Assembly (NCBI GenBank): GCA_027489295.1
Contig: JAIYAA010000180.1
Span: 1 to 11,759 of the forward strand
From: Sphingomonadales bacterium
GTDB taxonomy: Bacteria > Pseudomonadota > Alphaproteobacteria > Sphingomonadales > Sphingomonadaceae
Reading direction: 5' to 3'
Length of the DNA stretch: 11,759 bases
Position 1 is the stretch's first letter; every line of letters starts with the position of its first letter. A program made the translations under genes and the position numbers. Under the pieces are notes generated by a model. The model searched no databases. It was not told the origin of the DNA and saw only the letters and a list, made by a program, of their open reading frames with translations. This document shows positions 1-6,301 of the stretch, piece after piece.

Positions 1-36
1 ACGCATTTCGACGAAAAAAGTTCTCAGGAGATCCTC

Positions 37-810
37 ATGGCCAGCGCGCCGCAGCAGTCGCTTCCCTTGTTCTACAATCAGCTCGAGCCGCTTTCGAGCC
101 AGGTCCATGCCGATTTCCGTACGCGTTCGACCGACCGCGCGGCCTTCCTCGCCAACCAGCACGCCGTGCCGGTGACCGTCGAGGAATTCCCGCTGGTGCA
201 GCGCTTCATGCCGATCGTCTTCTCGGTCGGGGACGACCCCGTGCCGCTCGCGCTGATGGGCCTGAACGAAGGCGTGAACACCTTCTTCGACGCCGAAGGC
301 AAGCTGGTCGACCCGAACTTCTACGTGCCGGCGTATATCCGCCGCTATCCGTTCCTGCTGGCGCGCCTGCGCCCGGACACCGACGAGCTGTCGCTCTGCT
401 TCGATACGCCCCCGGCCGTGGTCGGCAACTTCGAGGAAGGCGAGGCGCTGTTCGAGAATGGCGAGCCGAGCGACGTCACCAAGAATATCCTGCAGTTCAA
501 CGAGCAGTTCGAAACCGCGGGTGCCCGCACCAGCCAGTTCATGCGTGAGCTGAAGGAACTGGGCCTGCTGATCGACGGCGAAGTCTCGATCCAGCCGGAC
601 GGCGCGGCGCAGCCCTTCATCTATCGCGGCTTCATGATGGTCGACGAGAACAAGCTGAACGAGATGCGCGGCGACCAGCTTCGCAAGATCGTGCAGAACG
701 GCATGCTGCCGCTGATCTACGCCCACCTCTTCTCGCTGGCGCAGATGCGCGAGCTGTTCGCGCGCCAGATCCGCAACGGCTGGCAGCCGGAAGTGCAGCT
801 CGTCGGCTGA
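37..810 (+). CDS. SapC-family protein
   Basis: The 257-residue product matches my recollection of the SapC family, which is common in sphingomonads and Caulobacter; the name comes from a Campylobacter S-layer gene and the biochemical role is not established. In these bacteria such genes often sit beside TonB-dependent receptor genes, but the upstream neighbour here is outside the window. The protein is acidic and soluble-looking, with no signal peptide or membrane segment. A conserved-looking core (VPAYIRRYPFLLARL near residues 96-110) is followed by a charged middle, and it ends in a short helix-rich tail. The start ATG has a good Shine-Dalgarno, AGGAG at 26-30, six bases upstream. The gene is complete, has the usual family length and is followed by a cluster of hairpins. 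The family call is fairly sure; the function is unknown. Confidence 0.88.
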   Translation: MASAPQQSLPLFYNQLEPLSSQVHADFRTRSTDRAAFLANQHAVPVTVEEFPLVQRFMPIVFSVGDDPVPLALMGLNEGVNTFFDAEGKLVDPNFYVPAYIRRYPFLLARLRPDTDELSLCFDTPPAVVGNFEEGEALFENGEPSDVTKNILQFNEQFETAGARTSQFMRELKELGLLIDGEVSIQPDGAAQPFIYRGFMMVDENKLNEMRGDQLRKIVQNGMLPLIYAHLFSLAQMRELFARQIRNGWQPEVQLVG

Positions 811-816
811 TGAGCG

Positions 817-838
817 CCGGGGGCAGTTTGGCCCCCGG
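817..838 (+). terminator. G/C hairpin just after the SapC-family gene
   Basis: A perfect 8-bp stem, CCGGGGGC (817-824) and GCCCCCGG (831-838), closes a 6-base loop seven bases after the stop codon. No T-tract follows, so alone it may only stabilise the mRNA 3' end or act together with the next two hairpins. Confidence 0.4.
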
Positions 839-847
839 TCCTTCCGC

Positions 848-875
848 AAGCCCCTCCTTCCTGGAGGAGGGGCTT
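848..875. repeat. 10-bp inverted repeat, REP-like hairpin
   Basis: AAGCCCCTCC (848-857) and GGAGGGGCTT (866-875) form a perfect 10-bp stem around an 8-base spacer. No T-tract follows. The form resembles the short G/C hairpins that recur between genes in sphingomonad genomes, but whether this one is repeated cannot be told from a single copy. Confidence 0.4.
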
Positions 876-881
876 CGGCAC

Positions 882-903
882 AGGGGGCTACGTCCCCCTT
901 TTT
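882..903 (+). terminator. Intrinsic terminator of the SapC-family gene
   Basis: AGGGGG (882-887) and CCCCCT (894-899) form a 6-bp stem with loop CTACGT, followed directly by a run of five T (899-903). It is the only one of the three hairpins after the SapC gene with a proper T-tract and is the likely transcript end. The following bases (904-1045) show no gene I can support. Confidence 0.65.
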
Positions 904-1045
904 GCCACGGTGGAGGCGCTGCCCTACCCCGGCCCCTCCGATGCAAGGGGGGGCTGATGCCGCTGCGATCGGGCATCCCCGGCCATCCCGCGCCCGCCGA
1001 AAACCGCACCGCCGTCCAAGCGAAGATTATGTACGACGAGTTGCC

Positions 1046-1073
1046 TTGAACTCGCTCGCCGCGTGTCTATATT
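1046..1073 (+). promoter_or_regulatory. Sigma70-like promoter of the candidate small RNA
   Basis: TTGAAC (1046-1051) as -35 and TATATT (1068-1073) as -10 are separated by 16 bases. The predicted start near 1080 falls exactly where the first hairpin of the candidate RNA begins (1081), which supports both calls. Confidence 0.6.
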
Positions 1074-1079
1074 TCAATT

Positions 1080-1184
1080 GTACGGCTCGTGTCCCCCCTT
1101 TCGCGACGCCGTATGATGCGCCTTCGGGCGTGTCTCCTCCCTGAACCTTGGCCACCTCGTGGGTATCCCGCGAGGTGGTTTTTT
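1080..1184 (+). ncRNA. Candidate small regulatory RNA with C-rich anti-SD motifs
   Basis: About 105 nt with no convincing reading frame but a complete small-RNA layout. Hairpin 1 (1081-1113) pairs TACGGC with GCCGTA, then TCGTG with CGCGA past a bulged C (TG of the arm facing CG as T-G and G-C), and exposes a loop TCCCCCCTTT. Hairpin 2 (1116-1133) is CGCC-TTCG-GGCG extended by wobble pairs. A single-stranded linker holds CTCCTCCC (1134-1141), complementary to Shine-Dalgarno sequences. A terminator closes it. Known alphaproteobacterial RNAs with CCUCCUCCC loops (the cuckoo/CcsR type of Rhodobacter) act through such motifs, so an mRNA-binding role is reasonable inference. I do not recognise this RNA as a named family, and its targets are unknown. 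It could also be the leader of a lost gene, but the strong terminator argues for an independent RNA. Confidence 0.62.
1152..1184 (+). terminator. Strong intrinsic terminator of the candidate small RNA
   Basis: CCACCTCG (1152-1159) pairs with CGAGGTGG (1171-1178). The stem continues inward through a T-G wobble and GGG/CCC to a TAT loop, giving 12 pairs, and six T follow (1179-1184). The T-tract is on the plus strand only, so it does not serve the minus-strand amidohydrolase gene that ends at 1194. Confidence 0.9.
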
Positions 1185-1193
1185 ATGTGCGGT

Positions 1194-2120
1194 TCATTCG
1201 GCGGCGAGCGCGCCCGGCAGGGCCTCGTCGGCTACCGCCTCCACGATGTCGCGCAGCACCGCGACGATCGCCGGTGCGCCGGGGCCAAGCGCGTCGAGCG
1301 CTGCATCCAAATAGAGCGATCGATCGAATTCGAGTTGCAGCGCATGAACCCCGTGCCGCGGATCGCCGTGCCGCTCCAGGATATGCCCGCCGGCATAGGG
1401 CGTGTTCGCCGCGCAGGCGATGCCGTGTCGCCGCGCGACCCCTTCCACCCGCGCGCCGAACCGGGCCGCCGCCGAGCGGCCGAAGCGGTCGCCGATCACC
1501 AGCCGGGGCGCGCTCTCCGGCGCGCCCAGCGGCGGCATCGAATGCACGTCGAGCAGCACCGCTACGCCGAAGCGCGCCTGCGCGGCCGCCAGCGCCTCGG
1601 CCAGCGCCAGATGATAGGGCCGGTGGTCCTCGATGATCCTGGAGGCGACGTCCTCGGCGCTGAACCGCCCGCGCCACAACTGCCCCAGCGTGCCGACGCG
1701 GCGCGGCACCAGCCCCAATCCGCTGCGAACCTTGGTGGAAAGCGGGCGGCCGTTCTGGTGCGCGCCCTCGTCGATCTGGGGATCCCGATCATGTTCGGCG
1801 CGATTGAGATCGATCCAGGCGCGCGCCCGCGTGGCGACGAACAATGTCTCGTCGCGCCGCGCGGCGAGTGCCAGCGAATCGACGTGGCGATCCTCCAGCG
1901 CGCGCAGTGCATCGGCGGGGACGCGCAGTGCCTCGATTAGCGCCGGCGGATAGTCGCGACCGCCATGGGGCGCGGACAGCACCACCGGGCTTTCCGGGGG
2001 CACCGGCCCGTATCGGTCGAAGCTGAGGGCGCGAGTCACGGCGTGCAGACTAGGCGCCGGCACCCCGGTGGGCAACGCGCGCGCGCCGCCAAGCTGGAAA
2101 ATCTTAAGGGCTTGGCCCAT
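1194..2120 (-). CDS. N-formylglutamate amidohydrolase family protein
   Basis: The product belongs to the N-formylglutamate amidohydrolase family, zinc-dependent hydrolases that release formate from N-formyl-L-glutamate in one route of histidine breakdown; many alphaproteobacterial members lie outside hut operons and their substrate is unproven. Visible family signatures are SAPHGGRDYP near the N terminus, LDVHSMPP in the middle (a likely metal-binding Asp/His pair), GDRFG and NTPYAGGH. No signal peptide is seen. The start is uncertain. The ATG at 2120 gives 308 residues but has no Shine-Dalgarno and leaves 34 bases to the divergent cpdR start. A GTG at 2039 would give 281 residues, fits the usual short N terminus before PHGG and leaves more room for promoters. 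The first 27 codons of the longer form include low-GC codons unlike the rest. Confidence 0.85.
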   Translation of the reverse strand: MGQALKIFQLGGARALPTGVPAPSLHAVTRALSFDRYGPVPPESPVVLSAPHGGRDYPPALIEALRVPADALRALEDRHVDSLALAARRDETLFVATRARAWIDLNRAEHDRDPQIDEGAHQNGRPLSTKVRSGLGLVPRRVGTLGQLWRGRFSAEDVASRIIEDHRPYHLALAEALAAAQARFGVAVLLDVHSMPPLGAPESAPRLVIGDRFGRSAAARFGARVEGVARRHGIACAANTPYAGGHILERHGDPRHGVHALQLEFDRSLYLDAALDALGPGAPAIVAVLRDIVEAVADEALPGALAAE

Positions 2121-2154
2121 AAGGAAGGGGCGGTTCGTATCGAGTGGGGTGAAG

Positions 2155-2529
2155 ATGATCCGGATTTTGCTGGCAGAGGACGACCGCGTAATGCGCGAGT
2201 ACCTCACCCGCGCGCTCGAACGATCGGGCTATGCGGTCAGCGCCGTCGATCGCGGCACGGCGGCGGTGCCGCTGCTCGAGGCCGAGCGATTCGACCTGCT
2301 GCTGACCGATATCGTCATGCCCGAGATGGACGGGATCGAACTCGCCCAGCGCGCTGCGGAGATCGCGCCGGACATGCGGGTGATGTTCATCACCGGCTTC
2401 GCGGCGGTGACGCTGCGCGCGGGCAAGCAGGTGCCGCAGGCGCGCGTGCTGTCCAAGCCGTTCCACCTGCGCGACCTGGTGCTGGAGGTCGACCGGATGT
2501 TCGAATCCGAAAATGTGGGGCAGAATTGA
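2155..2529 (+). CDS. cpdR: CpdR-type single-domain response regulator
   Basis: This 124-residue receiver-only protein matches CpdR of Caulobacter closely in recall, including the LLLTDIVMPEMDGIELA block and the C-terminal SKPFHLRDLV. Receiver residues are all present: acidic pair D9/D10, phospho-acceptor D52, T80 in FITGFAA and K101 in SKPF. There is no output domain. In Caulobacter, unphosphorylated CpdR is an adaptor that primes and localises the ClpXP protease for cell-cycle proteolysis, and the CckA-ChpT phosphorelay switches it off. A similar role here is inference from family. ATG 2155 is chosen because the receiver fold begins at once (MIRILLAEDD); the frame stays open further upstream, but that stretch has no homology. 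The gene diverges from the amidohydrolase gene and precedes a tRNA-Val, an order I recall from other alphaproteobacteria. Confidence 0.93.
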   Translation: MIRILLAEDDRVMREYLTRALERSGYAVSAVDRGTAAVPLLEAERFDLLLTDIVMPEMDGIELAQRAAEIAPDMRVMFITGFAAVTLRAGKQVPQARVLSKPFHLRDLVLEVDRMFESENVGQN

Positions 2530-2538
2530 AATTAGCGC

Positions 2539-2567
2539 TTGCGCGGGGTGTCGCCCCCCGCTAGAGG
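2539..2567 (+). promoter_or_regulatory. Promoter of tRNA-Val
   Basis: TTGCGC (2539-2544) and TAGAGG (2562-2567) with a 17-base spacer place a start near 2574, eleven bases before the tRNA. The spacer holds an inverted repeat, GCGGGG (2543-2548) with CCCCGC (2556-2561), that in RNA form could also shape the 3' end of the cpdR transcript. Confidence 0.5.
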
Positions 2568-2584
2568 CGCGCTTCCCGAGTTTC

Positions 2585-2659
2585 GGGCGCGTAGCTCAGT
2601 GGTAGAGCACTGTGTTGACATCGCAGGGGTCGCAAGTTCAATCCTTGCCGCGCCCACCA
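2585..2659 (+). tRNA. tRNA-Val (anticodon GAC)
   Basis: All arms fold. Acceptor GGGCGCG (2585-2591) pairs with CGCGCCC (2649-2655). The D arm is GCTC/GAGC. The anticodon stem is CTGTG/CGCAG with loop TTGACAT, and the T arm is GCAAG/CTTGC with loop TTCAATC. The anticodon GAC reads GUC and GUU valine codons. The discriminator is A and the CCA end is encoded (2657-2659). An intrinsic terminator follows within ten bases. Confidence 0.97.
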
Positions 2660-2665
2660 TCAAAG

Positions 2666-2699
2666 AGCCCGTCGGCGTACATCGCCCGGCGGGCTTTTT
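2666..2699 (+). terminator. Intrinsic terminator of tRNA-Val
   Basis: AGCCCG (2666-2671) and CGGGCT (2690-2695) pair, the stem extends inward by about four pairs (one G-T), and T's run from 2695 to 2699. Confidence 0.85.
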
Positions 2700-2775
2700 G
2701 CTGTTCAGACCTCGGCGCGGCGCGGCGCAAAAATAATTTTGGGAAGCGGTGTGGGTATGGGCGATCCGTGTCGTC

Positions 2776-2804
2776 TTACACATGGACATCTTTATCGCTA
2801 AATA
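2776..2804 (+). promoter_or_regulatory. Candidate promoter of the glycosyltransferase operon
   Basis: TTACAC (2776-2781), a 17-base spacer and TAAATA (2799-2804) lie in an AT-richer stretch between the tRNA terminator and the glycosyltransferase gene. The start near 2811 would give a leader of about 90 bases, which contains a palindrome GCGGTACCGC (2835-2844). Confidence 0.5.
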
Positions 2805-2900
2805 GTCGCCAAGTCGGCCGGAAGTTTTGGTGCAGCGGTACCGCAGCTTACTTTCGGTGGCCAAGAAGAGCGAATACAAGAGCGAAACGATGTCGCAACG

Positions 2901-4076
2901 ATGACAGGGGACCCGCCATTGTCGCCACAGTTTAGCAGCGGACGCATTCGCGTCCTTACCTTCCTCCACAGCTTCCATCCCGGCGGCGTGGAACGGGTGG
3001 CTTTGCGCCTTGTGCGGCACTGGCGGGCAATGGGGGTGGATGCGCCGCTGTTCCTCGGCCGTGAGGATGGCGCGATGCGCGAGGAGTTCGGCGACATCGA
3101 CTATGCTATGCCGCGCCAGCCGCGCCGTAGCCAGGCGGGCTGGGAAACGCTGTGGATGATCCTGACGCTGCCGGCGGTGATCCGTCGCCTGCGCCCGGAT
3201 GTGCTGTTCGTCGCCGGATCCACCTACACCATCGTCGCCTTCGCGATGCGCCTGCTGCTCGGCCGCCGCTGCCCGCCGATCGTGGTGAAGATCAGCAACG
3301 ATCTCGCCCGGCGCGATCTCCATCCGGTGGCGCGCTTCTTCTGGCGGGCATGGCTGCGGATCCAGGCACGCTGTGCACGCCACTGGGTGGTGATGGACGA
3401 ATCGATGACGCCCGAGCTGCCCCCGGTGATGGCGGCGCGCGGCCATGTCGTCCATGATCCGGCGATCTGTGCGACGCAGCTGGTGCCGGTGCGGGTCTCC
3501 CGGTCCGTCGGCGCACGCCGCTTCGTCGCAATTGGCCGGATGGTCGCCCAGAAGCATTTTGCGCTGATGCTGCGCGCCTTCGCTGCGGCGGTGCAGCCGG
3601 GCGAGACGCTGACGATCTTCGGCGACGGACCGGAACGGCCTGTCTTGGAAGCGCTGGCGGCATCGCTCGGCATCGCGGATCGCGTGACCTTTGCGGGCCA
3701 TGTTGCCGATGCTCCCGGCAAGCTCGCCGACTTCGACGTGCTGCTGATGTCGTCGCGCTACGAAGGCGTGCCGGCGGTGGTGATCGAGGCGCTGGCCGCC
3801 GGGCTGGCGGTGGTTTCCACCGATTGCGGGGCGGGGCTGCGCAGCCTGCTTGGCCAGGGACGGTTCGGCACGATCGTGCCGCAGGACGAGGCACTGCTCG
3901 CCGCCGCGATCCGCACGGCGCCGATGGCGGCCCCCGATCGCATCGCGCTGCTCGCTTCCCTGCGGCGCTTCACCATCGAGCGCTCGGCGCAGGACTATCT
4001 CACGCTGTTCGTCGAAGCGGCGGCAGCCCGTTCCCCCCTCCAGCCCGCGCGGCTGGACCAAGAGGCGCACGCATGA
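2901..4076 (+). CDS. GT4-type glycosyltransferase
   Basis: The 391-residue product is a GT-B fold retaining glycosyltransferase of the GT4 type, which moves a sugar from a nucleotide donor to an acceptor at the inner face of the cytoplasmic membrane. The N-terminal domain carries the glycine-rich PGGVER (residues 27-32). The donor-binding C-terminal domain shows IGRMVAQKHF (211-220), FGDGPER (240-246) and SRYEGVPAVVIEALA (285-299), with the family's E-x7-E pair at E288 and E296. No transmembrane segment is evident. Start choice: ATG 2901 has no clear Shine-Dalgarno, whereas a TTG at 2919 lies seven bases after AGGGGA (2906-2911), so the true protein may begin six residues later. The stop overlaps the next start by four bases (ATGA), which implies translational coupling. 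The sugar and acceptor are unknown; with the membrane partner, a lipid-linked or cell-surface glycan is likely. Confidence 0.9.
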   Translation: MTGDPPLSPQFSSGRIRVLTFLHSFHPGGVERVALRLVRHWRAMGVDAPLFLGREDGAMREEFGDIDYAMPRQPRRSQAGWETLWMILTLPAVIRRLRPDVLFVAGSTYTIVAFAMRLLLGRRCPPIVVKISNDLARRDLHPVARFFWRAWLRIQARCARHWVVMDESMTPELPPVMAARGHVVHDPAICATQLVPVRVSRSVGARRFVAIGRMVAQKHFALMLRAFAAAVQPGETLTIFGDGPERPVLEALAASLGIADRVTFAGHVADAPGKLADFDVLLMSSRYEGVPAVVIEALAAGLAVVSTDCGAGLRSLLGQGRFGTIVPQDEALLAAAIRTAPMAAPDRIALLASLRRFTIERSAQDYLTLFVEAAAARSPLQPARLDQEAHA

Positions 4077-4987
4077 CGTCCCCTGTAACCGCGGCGCGTA
4101 CTGCCTATGCCGCGCTTTCCGCTACCACGCGCGAGCGGCTGCTCGCCTTTCTCGGCCTTGCCTTTTCCGCCGCGATCCTGGTGGCGGTGTTCTACCAGCT
4201 GGACGGGCTGGATTTCACCATCCTGACCCAGGCACCGACCAGCCCGCTGTTCTGGCTGTGCTTCGCGGCCACCTATGCACTGGCGCCGTTCATGGACTGG
4301 CTGATCCTGCGCCGCATCTGGGGCGTGGGCGCGGGCGCCTTCCCGGCGCTGTTGCGCAAGCAGGCCGCCAACGAAGTGGTGCTCGGCTATTCGGGCGATG
4401 CCCAGCTCTATGTCTGGGCACGCCGCACCCTGGGGGCAGGGGGGCGGCCGTTCGAGACCCTGCGCGACGTGGCGGTGACTTCGGCGCTGGCAGGCAATCT
4501 GGTGACGCTGGCGATGCTGGTGCTGAACGCGCCCATCGTCCACGGCCTCGCCAAGGGCACGCTGTTCACCACGCTGCTGATCTCCACCGCGACGATCGTC
4601 CTGTCGTCGCTTGCCATCTTCTTCTTTCGCCGCATGGTGTTCGCCCTGCCGCCGCGCCAGCTGGTGATGACGCTGGGGATCCACATCGCCCGGATCCTGC
4701 TGAGCCTCGTGCTGACCGCGCTGCTGTGGAAGCTGCTGCTGCCGTCGGTGCCGGCAGCAGCGCTGTTCCTGGTCGGCACGCTGCGCATGATGCTGTCGCG
4801 CCTCCCCTTCGTGCCGGCGCGCGAGGCGCTGCTGGCGCCGCTGATCGTGGCGCTGCTGGGGGATTCCGCGGGTCTCGCCGGGGCGGTACTGTTCGTCGCG
4901 ACGCTGATGCTGGCGGCCCATGTCGTGGTAGGCGGCGCTTCGGCGCTGGCCGACATGGTCGCACGGCCCAAGCCGCGCATCGCCTGA
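4073..4987 (+). CDS. Multi-pass membrane protein of unknown function
   Basis: I do not recognise this 304-residue protein with certainty. It has about seven hydrophobic segments, near residues 25-41, 58-75, 135-152, 165-185, 200-222, 226-240 and 255-290 (the last probably two helices). Basic patches follow several of them (RR at 80-81 and 186-187). A polar segment at 95-132 contains NEVVLGYSGDAQLYVW. The overall form recalls the flippase-like membrane domains of the lysylphosphatidylglycerol synthase/YbhN group, but no diagnostic motif is visible, so this is only a suggestion. The ATG overlaps the glycosyltransferase stop by four bases, so the two are almost certainly co-translated. A role in moving or presenting the glycosylated lipid made by its partner is the simplest inference. 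No start competes with this one. Confidence 0.8.
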   Translation: MTSPVTAARTAYAALSATTRERLLAFLGLAFSAAILVAVFYQLDGLDFTILTQAPTSPLFWLCFAATYALAPFMDWLILRRIWGVGAGAFPALLRKQAANEVVLGYSGDAQLYVWARRTLGAGGRPFETLRDVAVTSALAGNLVTLAMLVLNAPIVHGLAKGTLFTTLLISTATIVLSSLAIFFFRRMVFALPPRQLVMTLGIHIARILLSLVLTALLWKLLLPSVPAAALFLVGTLRMMLSRLPFVPAREALLAPLIVALLGDSAGLAGAVLFVATLMLAAHVVVGGASALADMVARPKPRIA

Positions 4988-5011
4988 ACCTCCGGCAAAA
5001 ATGACCTTGGC

Positions 5012-5041
5012 GCCCGTGCATGGCTTCGGCCATGCACGGGC
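5012..5041 (+). terminator. Long TTCG-capped hairpin after the membrane-protein gene
   Basis: A perfect 13-bp stem (5012-5024 with 5029-5041) is capped by a TTCG tetraloop. T-richness follows only after several bases (TTGCTTTTGG), so it is an imperfect intrinsic terminator. It would separate the glycosyltransferase operon from the transporter gene 40 bases on. Confidence 0.55.
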
Positions 5042-5080
5042 CGATTGCTTTTGGTGGATGGACTTCTTCGGGGACGGGGT

Positions 5081-6301
5081 ATGGGCAAGACGTTCGTGGT
5101 GCTGGGCGCGCTACTTGCCGGTGTGGCGCTGGGCTTTGCCGCACGCTGGCCGGCCGGCGCCTTTCTGATCCCCTGGATCGACGCGGTCGCGCCGATCGGC
5201 GCCTTCTGGATCCGCGCGCTGACCATGACCTTGGTGCCGCTGGTGTTCGCGCTGGTGGTGAGCGGCGTGGTCAATGCGGTGCGCCACGGACAGGGCGGGC
5301 GGGTGCTTGCGGCCAGCTTTGCGGTGTTCCTGCCGATGCTGGTGCTGGCGGTGCTGCTGGCCTGGGGCGTGGTCGAGATCGTGCTGCGGCTTTTCCCGCT
5401 GGGGCCCGATCCGCTGGCCGGCCTGCTCGGTTCGACCCCGCCCGCCATTCCGCACCTGCCCAGCGCCACCGATCAGATCCTCGCCATCCTGCCGGAGAAC
5501 CCGGTTGCGGCGGCAGCGAGCGGGCAGATGCTGCCGCTGGTGGTGTTCGCCGTCCTGCTCGGCGCGGCGCTCGCCCGCACACAGGGCGATCGCTTCGCCG
5601 CGATCGTCGAGGACCTCGCCCGCGCGATGACCCGCATCGTCGACTGGATCCTGCTGCCGGCGCCGATCGGCATCTTCGTGCTCTCCCTGGGGGCGGGCAA
5701 GGCGGCCGGAGCGAGCGTGGCCGGCGTCCTCGCGCGCGAGGTGGGCGCGGAGATCCTGTTCTCGCTGAGCGCCATCCTGCTCTGCTACCTGCTCGTCCAG
5801 CTGTTCCGGGCGATGCCGCTCGGCCAGTTCGCTCGCGCGATCGTACCGGCGCAGGCGACGGCGGCGGGCACCTGTTCGTCGATGGCGACCGCGCCCGTCT
5901 CGATGGAGGTCGCGCTCACTCGCCTCAAGCTGCCGCAGGAAGTGGCGGGAACGACGATGCCGCTTGCCATCTCCACCTTCCGCCTGGCGACCGCGGGCGT
6001 GAGCCTGATCGAGGTGTTCGTCGCCGCGCATGCCGCCGGCGTGCATGCGGCGCCCGTGCAATGGGTGCTGGCCGGGGCCACCGCGGTCATCGCCGGCATC
6101 GCCACGCCCGGGCTGCCGGGGGCGGCGGTGATCTATGCCTGCACGGCGCCGGGCTTGCAGATCCTCGGCGCGCCGCTGGCGATCATCCCGCTCTATATCG
6201 CCACGGCGGCGATCCCCGACATGTTCATCACCACCGCAAGCGTCACCGGGCAGTTGACCGCGACGACGCTGGTCGCCCGGATGGTCAGGCGAGGGCGCTG
6301 A
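5081..6301 (+). CDS. Divergent DAACS-family (GltP/DctA-like) transporter
   Basis: The 406-residue integral membrane protein has the topology and re-entrant-loop motifs of the dicarboxylate/amino acid:cation symporter family. The first loop motif is GTCSSMATAP (263-272) and the second is GIATPGLPGA (339-348). The C-terminal helix is AAIPDMFITTASVTGQLTATT (376-396). Compared with archaeal GltPh, the helix-7 NMDGT motif reads FRLAT (300-304). In helix 8, D394 is kept as D380, but R397, N401 and D405 become I383, S387 and Q391. These positions bind the substrate side-chain carboxylate and sodium in GltPh, so this member probably carries another substrate, another coupling ion, or both. The ATG at 5081 is chosen because the first membrane helix starts right after it; upstream there is only a G-rich weak Shine-Dalgarno. 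The 3' end overlaps the convergent PhzF-family gene by 17 bases. Confidence 0.88.
   Translation: MGKTFVVLGALLAGVALGFAARWPAGAFLIPWIDAVAPIGAFWIRALTMTLVPLVFALVVSGVVNAVRHGQGGRVLAASFAVFLPMLVLAVLLAWGVVEIVLRLFPLGPDPLAGLLGSTPPAIPHLPSATDQILAILPENPVAAAASGQMLPLVVFAVLLGAALARTQGDRFAAIVEDLARAMTRIVDWILLPAPIGIFVLSLGAGKAAGASVAGVLAREVGAEILFSLSAILLCYLLVQLFRAMPLGQFARAIVPAQATAAGTCSSMATAPVSMEVALTRLKLPQEVAGTTMPLAISTFRLATAGVSLIEVFVAAHAAGVHAAPVQWVLAGATAVIAGIATPGLPGAAVIYACTAPGLQILGAPLAIIPLYIATAAIPDMFITTASVTGQLTATTLVARMVRRGR

Noticed and set aside
810..1144. Short plus-strand frames after the SapC-family gene
   Set aside because: They run through three hairpins, a terminator and the small-RNA promoter and encode Pro/Arg-rich nonsense.
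2835..2844. Palindrome GCGGTACCGC in the leader of the glycosyltransferase gene as an operator
   Set aside because: A 10-bp palindrome is too short to claim as a binding site in GC-rich DNA without a second copy or a known regulator.
2532..4070. Long minus-strand open frame opposite the tRNA and glycosyltransferase
   Set aside because: It runs antisense through a complete tRNA and a gene with clear GT4 motifs; its product is low-complexity and Arg/His-rich, as expected from a GC-rich shadow frame.
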